NCBI GenBank assembly: GCA_009918675.1
Contig: RGDM01000018.1
Coordinates: 1 to 59,136 of the forward strand
Reading direction: 5' to 3'
Origin: a bacterium
GTDB taxonomy: Bacteria > Bdellovibrionota_B > Oligoflexia > Silvanigrellales > Silvanigrellaceae
DNA: 59,136 nucleotides
Part shown: positions 35,663 through 43,715 of the stretch, in pieces
Numbering within the stretch: position 1 is the first letter of the stretch
Layout of the letters: every line of letters starts with the position of its first letter
The notes under the pieces: generated by a model
What the model was told of the DNA's origin: nothing
What the model saw: only the letters and a program-made list of their open reading frames with translations
The model's database searches: none
Made by a program: the position numbers and the translations under genes

Positions 35663-36214
35663 ATGAAGGTGCGCACCACGCCGGTTGAAGGGTTGCTGAT
35701 TTTTGAACCCAAGGTCTTTGGCGACAGTCGAGGATTCTTTCTTGAAACCTACAACCACAGCCGCTACGCCGAGGCAGGCTTGAAAGAAACTTTTGTCCAG
35801 GACAACCTTTCATTCTCGCAAAAGAGTGTCCTGCGCGGACTGCACTTTCAAAAACCCTACACCCAAGGAAAACTCGTGAGCGTCATTCAAGGCCAGGTTT
35901 GGGATGTTGCGGTTGACCTTCGAACCCAGTCTCCCACGTTTGGTCAATGGTATGGCCTGTTTTTGGATTCCGACAGCAAAATACAGTTTTACGTTCCGCC
36001 AGGTTTTGCGCATGGCTTCGTTGTCACAAGCGAGGCAGCTCTTTTCTCATATAAATGCAGCAACCTTTACCATCCTGAGTGCGAAGGCAGCCTGCGCTGG
36101 AACGATCCCGATGTCGGCATTCAGTGGCCAGTTGACATTGCCCAGCCACAGCTCTCGCCTAAGGATGCTCAAGCTCCCCTTTTACGCGATATTCCTCGCG
36201 TAAATCTTTTTTAA
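35663..36214 (+). CDS. rfbC: dTDP-4-dehydrorhamnose 3,5-epimerase
   Basis: A protein of 183 residues, the standard RmlC length. Motifs are KVFGDSRGFFLETYNHSRY, FVQDNLSFSQKSVLRGLHFQ with the catalytic-site His of GLHFQ, VWDVAVDLRTQSPTFGQW, YVPPGFAHGFVV and the catalytic Tyr region FSYKCSNLYHPECEGSLRW. It catalyses the double epimerisation in dTDP-L-rhamnose synthesis, feeding O-antigen or other surface sugars. The other rml genes are not in this window. The ribosome site GGAG precedes ATG 35663. Confidence 0.95.
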   Translation: MKVRTTPVEGLLIFEPKVFGDSRGFFLETYNHSRYAEAGLKETFVQDNLSFSQKSVLRGLHFQKPYTQGKLVSVIQGQVWDVAVDLRTQSPTFGQWYGLFLDSDSKIQFYVPPGFAHGFVVTSEAALFSYKCSNLYHPECEGSLRWNDPDVGIQWPVDIAQPQLSPKDAQAPLLRDIPRVNLF

Positions 36215-36224
36215 GAGCATGCAC

Positions 36225-37160
36225 ATGAAAAAGATTTTTTATATCGCCGTCAGTCTCATTACTACGCTCAGCACGCATCCGCAGCACGCAGCAGGTTCTG
36301 ACAAACCAACTCCGGTTGCAAGCTCTCCAGAATTGGGAGTCCTTCTTTTTGGTGACCAAGGAGATGGAGATGAAGGGCAAAAACATGTCGCCAATGCAAT
36401 GAAACGCTTCTGCCAAACCACCCGCTGTGATTTTGGTTTGATTCTTGGGGATAATTTTTATCCCAATGGTGTGCGCGGCGCTGATGATCCGCAATTTAAA
36501 AGCGCCTTCGAAGAACCCTACAGCCCGCTTGCAATTCCGTTTTATGCGGTGCTCGGAAATCATGACTATGGCTACCTGGGTGTGAAGGGAAACATACAAG
36601 CGCAAGTTGACTACACTCAAAAATCAAAATTCTGGAAAATGCCTGCGCGCTATTATGCGTTTGAAGAAAAAGGCGTGCAGTTTGTTGCGCTCGATACCGT
36701 TGCGCTCGAAGACGAAGTTCAGCAAGAAGAATGGATGGTAGCCACATTAAATGAATCTAAAGCGAAATATAAGGTCGTTTTTGGTCACTTCCCAATTCAC
36801 TCGGGCGGCATTCACGGCGATACACCTTTTATGCGCAAATATATCTCTCCGCTGCTGTGCGGACGCGCCAGTGTGTACGTCTCAGGTCACGACCACGACC
36901 TTCAACATCTGAAAACTGATTGCGGAGTTCCCTTGGTTGTCAGTGGTGCTGCATCTTCTCATCGAGTTGTTCTTGATACCAAACAATCCGAGTTCTCAAA
37001 ATCAACCTTGGGATTTGCTTATTTAACGATGAATAGTGCAGGTGAGCTCAAGGTGAGCTATGTCAATGACCAGCTACAAACACTGGCAATATTTCCATTG
37101 CCTGCAGCCGGCGCTGTTGGATCCAGCAAAATCAATCGCAAGCAAAAACTGTCAAAGTGA
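36225..37160 (+). CDS. Exported calcineurin-like acid phosphatase
   Basis: A protein of 311 residues with a signal peptide (KKIFYIAVSLITTLSTH). All metallophosphoesterase motifs are seen in order: LLFGDQGDGD, LGDNFYPNGV, YAVLGNHDYGY, VVFGHFPIHSGG and VSGHDHDLQHL. The GDQG...DNFY spacing and size resemble purple (tartrate-resistant) acid phosphatases, which use two metals to hydrolyse phosphomonoesters. It is likely periplasmic or secreted. The chosen start is the second ATG (36225), 10 bases after the rfbC stop. A basic tail (KINRKQKLSK) follows the fold. Confidence 0.85.
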   Translation: MKKIFYIAVSLITTLSTHPQHAAGSDKPTPVASSPELGVLLFGDQGDGDEGQKHVANAMKRFCQTTRCDFGLILGDNFYPNGVRGADDPQFKSAFEEPYSPLAIPFYAVLGNHDYGYLGVKGNIQAQVDYTQKSKFWKMPARYYAFEEKGVQFVALDTVALEDEVQQEEWMVATLNESKAKYKVVFGHFPIHSGGIHGDTPFMRKYISPLLCGRASVYVSGHDHDLQHLKTDCGVPLVVSGAASSHRVVLDTKQSEFSKSTLGFAYLTMNSAGELKVSYVNDQLQTLAIFPLPAAGAVGSSKINRKQKLSK

Positions 37161-37904
37161 AGAATCGCTGTCCACGTCGCCCGCGACTTGGCGCATCGAC
37201 TTAAAACGCTCCATGAAGCGAGATGCAGCGATTGCAAAAGTTTGCTGAGAGCTTTTAACTGCGGCGATCTGTTGCTTCACCCGCGAGCGATTCTTCAGCA
37301 GAGCTTGTTCCATGCCGAGCGGGAGATTGCTGCGCAAATCTGTAAAGAGGCCCTGGCATGCTTCGCTGCGTTTGATTTTCAAAACGGCCTTGGCAAATGG
37401 AACAAAATTGTTCACCGCCTTTTCCGAACGGGCCAATACTGCAGTCGCATGGCTTTCCATGCCGCGCTGAGCAACACTGTATTCACTCATCCGTTGTTCA
37501 AAGGCCTGCAGACGTCGCAGAGTTTCTGAGTTTTCTGCACCCTTCGACTGATTCAACAGCTTACCAAGCCGCATGAGCTCGGCTTGCAGTTGAGCAACCT
37601 TTTGTGTCTGGGTATGCATCAATCCTTCATCTTTCAAAGCGCGAGCAGGGCCGTCACCGGCAAGCCCGAGTTCATCCATAAGTGCCAACTGGGGTTGCAC
37701 AATAGATTCAATGTCTTTGCGGCACTGTTTTCTCTCGAGATCCAGCTTCTCCATTTTTTCCAAATACTTGACGCGCAGCGCGGCCCCTTCTGTTGCAGCC
37801 CCCATCACTCGCTCTCCTCGTGCCGAGGCCAACTGAGGAACGAACGTTGCAATTGCAACCAAGGCCGTGAACGCAAATCGGACGTGTCCAAGAATGGCTT
37901 TCAT
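37152..37904 (-). CDS. Exported coiled-coil protein
   Basis: A protein of 250 residues starting at ATG 37904 behind AGAGGAGAA. A signal peptide (ILGHVRFAFTALVAIATFVP, cleavage near LASA) is followed by long charged helices with heptad character (VKYLEKMEKLDLERKQCRKD, AQLQAELMRLGKLLNQSKG) and two Cys. It ends with the acidic GDVDSDSSL. It overlaps the 3' end of the phosphatase gene by 9 bases. Probably a periplasmic structural or scaffold protein; no family is recognised. Confidence 0.6.
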   Translation of the reverse strand: MKAILGHVRFAFTALVAIATFVPQLASARGERVMGAATEGAALRVKYLEKMEKLDLERKQCRKDIESIVQPQLALMDELGLAGDGPARALKDEGLMHTQTQKVAQLQAELMRLGKLLNQSKGAENSETLRRLQAFEQRMSEYSVAQRGMESHATAVLARSEKAVNNFVPFAKAVLKIKRSEACQGLFTDLRSNLPLGMEQALLKNRSRVKQQIAAVKSSQQTFAIAASRFMERFKSMRQVAGDVDSDSSL

Positions 37905-38064
37905 GGGATTCTCCTCTATACACCCACAGAGCGCGAACTCACCGACCCGAGGAGCAATTTGCGAGCCAAGAATTCCAGCCGGAATCGTTGTCTAATTTTC
38001 AAGCACAACGTAAAATCGCCCATTTTGAATGCATGAAAACAATGACTTGTCGAAAGAATAGACA

Positions 38065-38079
38065 ACTCTGACGCAGAGT
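38065..38079. promoter_or_regulatory. Inverted repeat ACTCTG-ACG-CAGAGT before the metalloprotease gene
   Basis: A 6-bp repeat with a 3-base spacer, directly after another imperfect pair, TTGTC (38047-38051) and GACAA (38061-38065). It is about 95 bases upstream of the protease start in a 270-base divergent gap (37905-38174). The tandem palindromes look like an operator region. Nothing else stands out in the gap. Confidence 0.35.
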
Positions 38080-38174
38080 CAAAATGCCGACTGGCACACA
38101 TTTACCTTCCAGACAGGGGGGAGCATTTTGGTTGATGGGCCAATTGCAACTCATTCATGTTCGGAGGATTCCAC

Positions 38175-39071
38175 ATGGTACGTTCGACCCGTCTTGCCTT
38201 TGCAGCGCTTTCTGTCTGCTCGCTTTCCGCACAAGCGTCGATCTTGCCTCCGAATGATCTCGACAAAGAAGACAACCTCGAAATGATCGCCAACATGACG
38301 CAAAAGGAATTCAAGGAGATCATCAACGGAGTTATTAGTTTCTATAACGAACCAGCTGCAAACCAAGGCGCGAAGATTAAGGTCAACGCAATGTGGGACA
38401 ACTCAACAGTCAACGCATCTGCGCAACAGATGGGTTCAAGTTGGGTTATCAATATGTACGGCGGTCTTGCACGTCGTCCTGAAGTCACGCCCGATGGCTT
38501 TGCCATGGTCGTTTGTCACGAACTTGGCCACCACTTTGCTGGCTTTGCGTTTAAAGGCAGCAGCTGGGCCGCGAACGAAGGCCAAGCAGACTACTTTGCA
38601 ACGCACGCGTGCGCGCGGCGGGTTTGGGGCAAGCAAAAAGAAGTTAACGCAAGCTTCAGAACCCAAGTGGGTCAATTCGAAAAATCAAAATGTGATGAAG
38701 CTTATTCTGTTCAAGACGACCGCGACCTCTGCTACCGCACAACCGCCGCTGGTTTGTCGCTTGCAACACTACTTTCAAAGCTTGGCAATTCAGGCGAACC
38801 ACGCTTCGAAACTCCAGACGATAACAAAGTTGCCCGCACCAATGACAACCATCCAGCAGCACAGTGCCGTCTGGATACTTATTTCCAGGCAGCACTCTGC
38901 GGCAAGCCATTCGACCCAATGGTGATTCCTGCAAAGAACCACCCACGCGGACAAGGCAGCCTGGACGCTGAAAAAGAAGCTGCAAAATATACCTGCACAG
39001 AACTTGACTCAAAAGCGTTCGGTTTGCGTCCAACTTGCTGGTTCCGTTCACGCTTGACGTTGAAAATGTAA
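38175..39071 (+). CDS. Exported HExxH zinc metalloprotease (M48-like)
   Basis: A protein of 298 residues with a short signal peptide (RLAFAALSVCSLSAQA). The motif VVCHELGHHFAGF has zinc ligands His115 and His119 and catalytic Glu116; a third ligand is likely Glu135 in AANEGQADYFATHACARR, the gluzincin pattern. Two Cys-rich stretches (KSKCDEAYSVQDDRDLCYRT; AALCGK with a C-terminal TCW) suggest disulfides. The start is the ATG at 38175, with GGAGGATTCC just upstream. It probably degrades periplasmic or external protein. Confidence 0.83.
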   Translation: MVRSTRLAFAALSVCSLSAQASILPPNDLDKEDNLEMIANMTQKEFKEIINGVISFYNEPAANQGAKIKVNAMWDNSTVNASAQQMGSSWVINMYGGLARRPEVTPDGFAMVVCHELGHHFAGFAFKGSSWAANEGQADYFATHACARRVWGKQKEVNASFRTQVGQFEKSKCDEAYSVQDDRDLCYRTTAAGLSLATLLSKLGNSGEPRFETPDDNKVARTNDNHPAAQCRLDTYFQAALCGKPFDPMVIPAKNHPRGQGSLDAEKEAAKYTCTELDSKAFGLRPTCWFRSRLTLKM

Positions 39072-39132
39072 CAGACCTCAGAGACACTCAATATATCAAC
39101 CGCCACCCTCGAGCGTCGTGGGTGGTCTGTTT
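39071..39132 (+). terminator. Possible terminator after the metalloprotease gene
   Basis: CCACCC (39104-39109) and GGGTGG (39121-39126) form a GC-rich stem with an 11-base loop. An outer pair AACAGACC/GGTCTGTT (39071-39078 and 39125-39132) competes for the shared GG. A short T-rich stretch (TCTGTTTCGTT) follows. It lies between the protease stop and the next start at 39159, and is weaker than a standard intrinsic terminator. Confidence 0.45.
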
Positions 39133-39158
39133 CGTTATGAGATGGTGAGGCTCTCAAA

Positions 39159-40097
39159 ATGCGCGCACTTTTGTTTCTTCCTGACCTTCCCAAAACCAGC
39201 AAAAACGACTTAAGCGTTGTCGTTCGCTCTTCGGGAATTTCTCTAGTCGAATGCAACACGATGGATGATCTATTTAAGCTGATGAGCGAATCGGAAATTT
39301 CCCATCGCCGCAGTTTGTTGATTACCGATGAAACGCATCATGACCTGGTCGACAAATTCAGCCAACTTTACCCAAATTGCCTCATCATCCTCACCATCCG
39401 TTCACCCATCGGTTCGCTTCCTGCAACATTGCGCGATTGTCTTCCTGTGCAGTGCTTCGTTGCCTCCAACAATAACGAGTATGAGCCGCACGACCTACAA
39501 ACAATTATCCGTAAGTTCCAGACGTCAGATATCTTTGGTCTCGAAAAATATATCAAAGGTTCATGCGATATCTTTCGCCAGGATATTCAAAATCATCACG
39601 ACAAAGATCTTGCCATCCAGCGGGTTGGTGATTTTGTTCGTTACTTAGGTGGCAATATCGAAAATAACCGCTTTCAGGAATATGCGCGACGGATTTCCGA
39701 AATGATGGATGAGCTCATTCTCAATGCCGTCTTTGACGCGAATTATCGTTACAAAGGCCAACCGCATCGCACTGATTTTGCCCTCGACCAAACCGACATG
39801 GTGACTGTGAAATGGGCTTTTGATGGGGAGCAGTTCGCACTGTCTGTCTCCGACCGCTTTGGGCGGCTCAAGAAAGATACAATTCTTCGTTATCTCGACA
39901 CAACTCTTGATTTGGGCGATGTCGATGGACGCAAGAGTGGTGGGCTAGGAATTAAATTTGTATTCGAAAGGCTTCACCAGTTTGTAGTGAACGTGCACAG
40001 CGACCTGATGACTGAAGTTGTCTGCCTTTTGCGTTTTGAACGCAGGCTCAAAGATTTTGATGCTCGACCTAGGTCATTCCACTACTTCTCAGTTTGA
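39159..40097 (+). CDS. Pseudo-receiver protein with C-terminal HATPase (anti-sigma-like) domain
   Basis: A protein of 312 residues. Residues 1-120 have a receiver-like alpha/beta pattern (MRALLFLPDL, SLLITDETHHD with Asp57 near the phospho-acceptor position, CLIILTIRS) but lack the usual acidic pair at the first strand, so it may not be phosphorylated. Residues 175-300 form a GHKL ATPase: N-box EMMDELILNAVFDAN (Asn189), VSDRFGRLKK and the glycine loop KSGGLGIKFVFERL (261-264). That is the fold of anti-sigma kinases such as RsbW. There is no His phosphorylation box. It could bind the STAS protein encoded 1 kb downstream. Confidence 0.75.
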   Translation: MRALLFLPDLPKTSKNDLSVVVRSSGISLVECNTMDDLFKLMSESEISHRRSLLITDETHHDLVDKFSQLYPNCLIILTIRSPIGSLPATLRDCLPVQCFVASNNNEYEPHDLQTIIRKFQTSDIFGLEKYIKGSCDIFRQDIQNHHDKDLAIQRVGDFVRYLGGNIENNRFQEYARRISEMMDELILNAVFDANYRYKGQPHRTDFALDQTDMVTVKWAFDGEQFALSVSDRFGRLKKDTILRYLDTTLDLGDVDGRKSGGLGIKFVFERLHQFVVNVHSDLMTEVVCLLRFERRLKDFDARPRSFHYFSV

Positions 40098-40158
40098 CCT
40101 GCGCGAGAGGAAAAAACTTCGCAGCACAATGAAAAACAGCACCACAAGACATTTTTTT

Positions 40159-40923
40159 TCAAGGTGTCGGCTCAATAACCGGTTTAAGTTTATCATCTGA
40201 AAAACGCCGAGCTTTGTTCACATCGACGCAGCGGCATTTGTCATTGCACTCAATCTTATAAAAAACCACCGAGTCGGGGTCGCGAAAAAAAGCAGGTGCG
40301 CGGTCGTTTTCTCGCGGCACCACATCCGGCCCTTTACCAAGAACCTCTGGCACAGGACTTTGCACAAGCTCTTGCCTGTCACCAACTTTGTAAGCAAATG
40401 TAACGATGATCCATCCACCCGCTTCGGTATACACGTCATAATAAGAGCGAGCATAACCTGCGCACAAAGCCTCACCTTCGCTCGGCTGCTTGCATGCAGA
40501 ATCAACCTTCATTGAACACCAAACACTGCTCGGAACAACGTAACTGAGGCGTCGACCATTGGCGGCCGAGTAAGGAGCGAAATCAGCGGAAGCGCTGCCT
40601 TTGGCAGGTATTTTTAAATTGCCGGTGTCCTTGCCTTGCCGCTTAAGAACAAATTTCTCAGCTCCTCGCTGCAGCTTGCTTTGGCCAACTAAAATCTCCA
40701 TTGGGTTGTCTGCAAGATTCACAAATTTTGCAGTGAGTGTCTCGCAGCGCTTGCCACAATTATGCTCAACTTGCACCTTCAATTGTCCATCCCCAAATGC
40801 GGTTGGCGCCTGAGGCAAATCCGCACCGGACGAGCGCACGCCTGTCGATAAACAGCCCGTTAGATGCAAAAGCGATAAAGGTAACACGACTGCAAGAAGC
40901 TGGCTTTGCAAGCGAAAAAGCAT
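40159..40923 (-). CDS. Hypothetical lipoprotein
   Basis: A protein of 254 residues; the start is the ATG at 40923 behind GAGGAG. The lipobox is LLHLTGC with Cys24. The mature domain begins with beta strands (LKVQVEHNCGKRCETLTAKF, MEILVGQSKL) that look like an immunoglobulin-type or C2-type sandwich, and contains eight Cys in pairs that could form disulfides (CNDKCRCVDV). No named family fits. It converges on the HATPase gene with a 61-base gap. Confidence 0.65.
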   Translation of the reverse strand: MLFRLQSQLLAVVLPLSLLHLTGCLSTGVRSSGADLPQAPTAFGDGQLKVQVEHNCGKRCETLTAKFVNLADNPMEILVGQSKLQRGAEKFVLKRQGKDTGNLKIPAKGSASADFAPYSAANGRRLSYVVPSSVWCSMKVDSACKQPSEGEALCAGYARSYYDVYTEAGGWIIVTFAYKVGDRQELVQSPVPEVLGKGPDVVPRENDRAPAFFRDPDSVVFYKIECNDKCRCVDVNKARRFSDDKLKPVIEPTP

Positions 40924-41079
40924 AGATTCCACTCCTCAAGGCGGACGGCACATTCTGCCGACCTGTATGGTGACACAGGCCTTCGTGCGGTTGCAATTGA
41001 TCATCACGCGAGCTCTTGACGCTCTCTCTGAGTCCCTGTTGAATGATGACAGTTGCACCTTTTTCAGCGGAGTTCTGCC

Positions 41080-41385
41080 ATGAACGTGCTTTGCCAGGAA
41101 ACCAACGACAGATTGGTTGTGACTCTTGACGGACAATTGGACGAAACTGCCGCAAGCGCTTTGCCGAATCGTCTTTCGACGCTCTGCGACGGAAAAATCC
41201 AAAGCAAAATTATCCTCGACATGAGCACATGCCAGATCGAAGGTGGACTTGGATACGGCGCTCTTGTTGCGTTCCGCCTTCTGCCCGAAGTTCTTCGCAA
41301 AGAAGTCACAATTCAAAATGCGCTTCCAGCTGTGCAGTCGGGTATGAAGGCTCTGCGTTTCGAAAAGCTTTTCAAACTCGCTTGA
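41080..41385 (+). CDS. STAS-domain protein lacking the phosphorylatable serine
   Basis: A protein of 101 residues from the ATG at 41080 (GGAG 8 bases upstream). The fold pattern is that of anti-sigma-factor antagonists (SpoIIAA/RsbV): DRLVVTLDGQLDETAASALP, KIILDMSTCQI, GLGYGALVAFRLLP and VTIQNALPAVQSGMKALRF. At the position of the DSSG loop it has IEGG, so the serine phosphorylated in SpoIIAA is replaced by Gly55. Either it is permanently active, or it is regulated in another way. An ABC1 kinase gene follows 16 bases downstream, probably in the same operon. Confidence 0.75.
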   Translation: MNVLCQETNDRLVVTLDGQLDETAASALPNRLSTLCDGKIQSKIILDMSTCQIEGGLGYGALVAFRLLPEVLRKEVTIQNALPAVQSGMKALRFEKLFKLA

Positions 41386-41401
41386 AACAGGTGAACATCG
41401 T

Positions 41402-42706
41402 TTGAACAAAGACAACCACGCGCGGCGCCGCGCCTTCTCGCTTATTCGCACTCTCGGCAGCACTGCAGTGCGCGCAGGAAGCGAAAAAATTAAACGCACT
41501 TTGAGCGGAACTCCAGCTCAAGACATCCTTGAAAGTGCAGCGGCGCTTCGCCTGGCCCGCGGTTTGGACGAGCTCAAAGGCGCGGCAATGAAAATGGGAC
41601 AAATGCTGAGTCTGGCCGATGATACGGTGATACCCAAGGCGTGGCGCGACGCGCTCTCCAGGCTGCAATCCGATGCAAGTGCAAGGCCGTGGAGCGAAAT
41701 TCAACCGCTGATATCCACCGCACTCAACGCGCAGTGGCCGTTTGCTGACATTGAAGAAACCGCTATCCATGCCGCGAGTATTGGACAAGTTCACAAAGCA
41801 ACGCTTCTTGACGGAACTCCTGTCGCGGTAAAAGTCCGCTATCCGGGACTTGAAGCAAGCGTGAGATCTGATCTTGAAAATATTCGCCGGGTTTTACTTA
41901 TCGCCAACGTGCTTCCAGCAAAGGCGAACTACGATGAACTTTTTGCACGGGTTGAAAATCTTTTTCTCCAAGAATTGAACTTTGAAAAAGAAAAGGATTT
42001 CTATCTCTACTACGCAGAAAAGCTCAAGAACAATTCCAACATTGTCATTCCGCGTATCTACACAGAATTCTCCAACGAAAGTCTTTTGGTGAGCGAGTGG
42101 ATTGTCGGTGAAAATCTCAAAGACTGGATGACACGCATTGGCGCGCCACACGTCTCATCTGAGCTCGAAAAGACACGCGATGCGATAGGTCATACGTTGC
42201 TCGACCTTCTATTCTTCGAGATTTTTGAAAATTCTTACATTCAATCCGATCCAAATCCGGCTAATTTTTTGGTCACACCAGAAGGAAAACTTTGTCTCTT
42301 GGACTTTGGTGCTACAGAGCAACTAAGCACTCAGCTGCGCGACAACTACAAACGCCTCTCGCAGGCTTGTTTACTGGGGAGCAAGCTAGATGTCGTTCGC
42401 GTAGGAGAAGAAATGAACTTACTGTTACCAGATGATTCGCAAGAGGCACGGGATTCGTTTGTGCAGATGATGGCTGTGACATGCGAACCGTTTGCGCACA
42501 ATTATTTTTCATGGAACGGATGTCAGCTGACCAATCGACTTAAAGACAAGATCCTCAGTTATGCGAAGGCCACTCTACTGCGCCCGCCGCCTGCAGAATT
42601 AATGTTTCTCAACAGGCGGATACTTGGAACTCAAATGATTTTAGAAAACCTTGGGCCCACCATTTTTGCCCGTAAAGTTGTGATGGATAGAATTAGCGCA
42701 ACTTGA
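41402..42706 (+). CDS. ABC1/UbiB/ADCK family atypical kinase
   Basis: A protein of 434 residues, beginning at TTG 41402 behind AGGTGA. Signature motifs are the KxGQ-type DELKGAAMKMGQMLSL, the Ala-rich loop HAASIGQVHKATL, the lysine of VAVKVRYPGL, SEWIVGENLKDW and the catalytic pair IQSDPNPANFLV and LLDFGATEQL. Members include UbiB and COQ8, which support ubiquinone synthesis through ATP-dependent lipid or protein binding. Pairing with a STAS gene is unusual, so a signalling use is possible. No C-terminal membrane anchor of the E. coli UbiB kind is evident. Confidence 0.88.
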   Translation: MNKDNHARRRAFSLIRTLGSTAVRAGSEKIKRTLSGTPAQDILESAAALRLARGLDELKGAAMKMGQMLSLADDTVIPKAWRDALSRLQSDASARPWSEIQPLISTALNAQWPFADIEETAIHAASIGQVHKATLLDGTPVAVKVRYPGLEASVRSDLENIRRVLLIANVLPAKANYDELFARVENLFLQELNFEKEKDFYLYYAEKLKNNSNIVIPRIYTEFSNESLLVSEWIVGENLKDWMTRIGAPHVSSELEKTRDAIGHTLLDLLFFEIFENSYIQSDPNPANFLVTPEGKLCLLDFGATEQLSTQLRDNYKRLSQACLLGSKLDVVRVGEEMNLLLPDDSQEARDSFVQMMAVTCEPFAHNYFSWNGCQLTNRLKDKILSYAKATLLRPPPAELMFLNRRILGTQMILENLGPTIFARKVVMDRISAT

Positions 42707-42774
42707 ATTAAAAACAGCCCCGCTGAAGCCGCTCTCAGAGACATCGTGAAAATTTTGTAATTGACTGTTAAACT

Positions 42775-43710
42775 TTAAACGGCGATTCCTGTTTCGCGAA
42801 GAACTTCGTTCAGGCTGACTTTGGAATCGGTCCGATCATTGCGCCAAGCGATAATATAAGCACACTGCAATTGAACGTCGCCTCCCGGGAACGACTTGGT
42901 TCGGGTTCCTGGCGCCACAACCGCATTCGCCGGAACATACCCGCGGTATTCAACGCGCTCAGGCGAAGTCACATCATAAATAGGGGTCGTTGCAGTGATG
43001 CACACGTTCGCACCCAAAACCGCTCCGGCACTCACAACCGCGCCTTCAACCACAATAGCTCGACTTCCAACAAAAGCATTGTCGCCGACGATCACCGGAC
43101 GAGCGTTGGCGGGCTCAAGCACTCCACCAATTCCAACTCCACCTGCGAGGTGGACACTGGCGCCTATCTGCGCACACGAACCAACGGTGGCCCAAGTATC
43201 AACCATGGTACCGGCGCCAACATAGGCACCAATATTTACATACCCTGGCATTAAAATTGCCCCCGGAGCCATAAATGCACCTTCGCGAATCACCCCCGGA
43301 GGAACAACCCGGACGCGCATTTCTGCATGGTCGGAGCGGGTGTCGAGTTTGTCGTGGAAAACCAAAGCATCGCCATGAATTCGACCTTGCGAAACCGACT
43401 GTTCACCAGCGTATGCGGAAACACCAGTCGACATGCGCGGCGAACGCCAGCGCAAGGTCAACAGCACTGCCTGCTTTACCCAAGCGTGAACATCCCAACT
43501 GCGCAAGTCGCCACTGAGAGGTGCATGAGTATGAGTTGCTTCAGTTCCCAAAGGAGTCACAACCCGCAACGCACCATGCTCGAGCGCTCGGAGAATTCCC
43601 ACGAGTGTTTGCTGAGTGGTTGCATCTTTCAGCTTCTCAGGGTCGTTCCAAGCAGCGGCAATAATATGCTTCCACTCATTAATTTTTTCTGGGGGAAGTG
43701 AATTTGGCAT
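42775..43710 (-). CDS. dapD: Tetrahydrodipicolinate N-succinyltransferase
   Basis: A left-handed beta-helix enzyme of 311 residues with hexapeptide repeats (EGAFMAPGAILMPGYVNIGA, GTMVDTWATVGSCAQIGA and GGVGIGGVLEP). The family landmarks RVVPPGVIREG and LEPANARPVIVGDNAFVGS are present. It succinylates tetrahydrodipicolinate in the DAP/lysine route. It is slightly longer than E. coli DapD (274) because of N-terminal and loop extensions. It follows the dapC gene by 5 bases in the same operon. Confidence 0.95.
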   Translation of the reverse strand: MPNSLPPEKINEWKHIIAAAWNDPEKLKDATTQQTLVGILRALEHGALRVVTPLGTEATHTHAPLSGDLRSWDVHAWVKQAVLLTLRWRSPRMSTGVSAYAGEQSVSQGRIHGDALVFHDKLDTRSDHAEMRVRVVPPGVIREGAFMAPGAILMPGYVNIGAYVGAGTMVDTWATVGSCAQIGASVHLAGGVGIGGVLEPANARPVIVGDNAFVGSRAIVVEGAVVSAGAVLGANVCITATTPIYDVTSPERVEYRGYVPANAVVAPGTRTKSFPGGDVQLQCAYIIAWRNDRTDSKVSLNEVLRETGIAV

Positions 43711-43715
43711 AGCGA

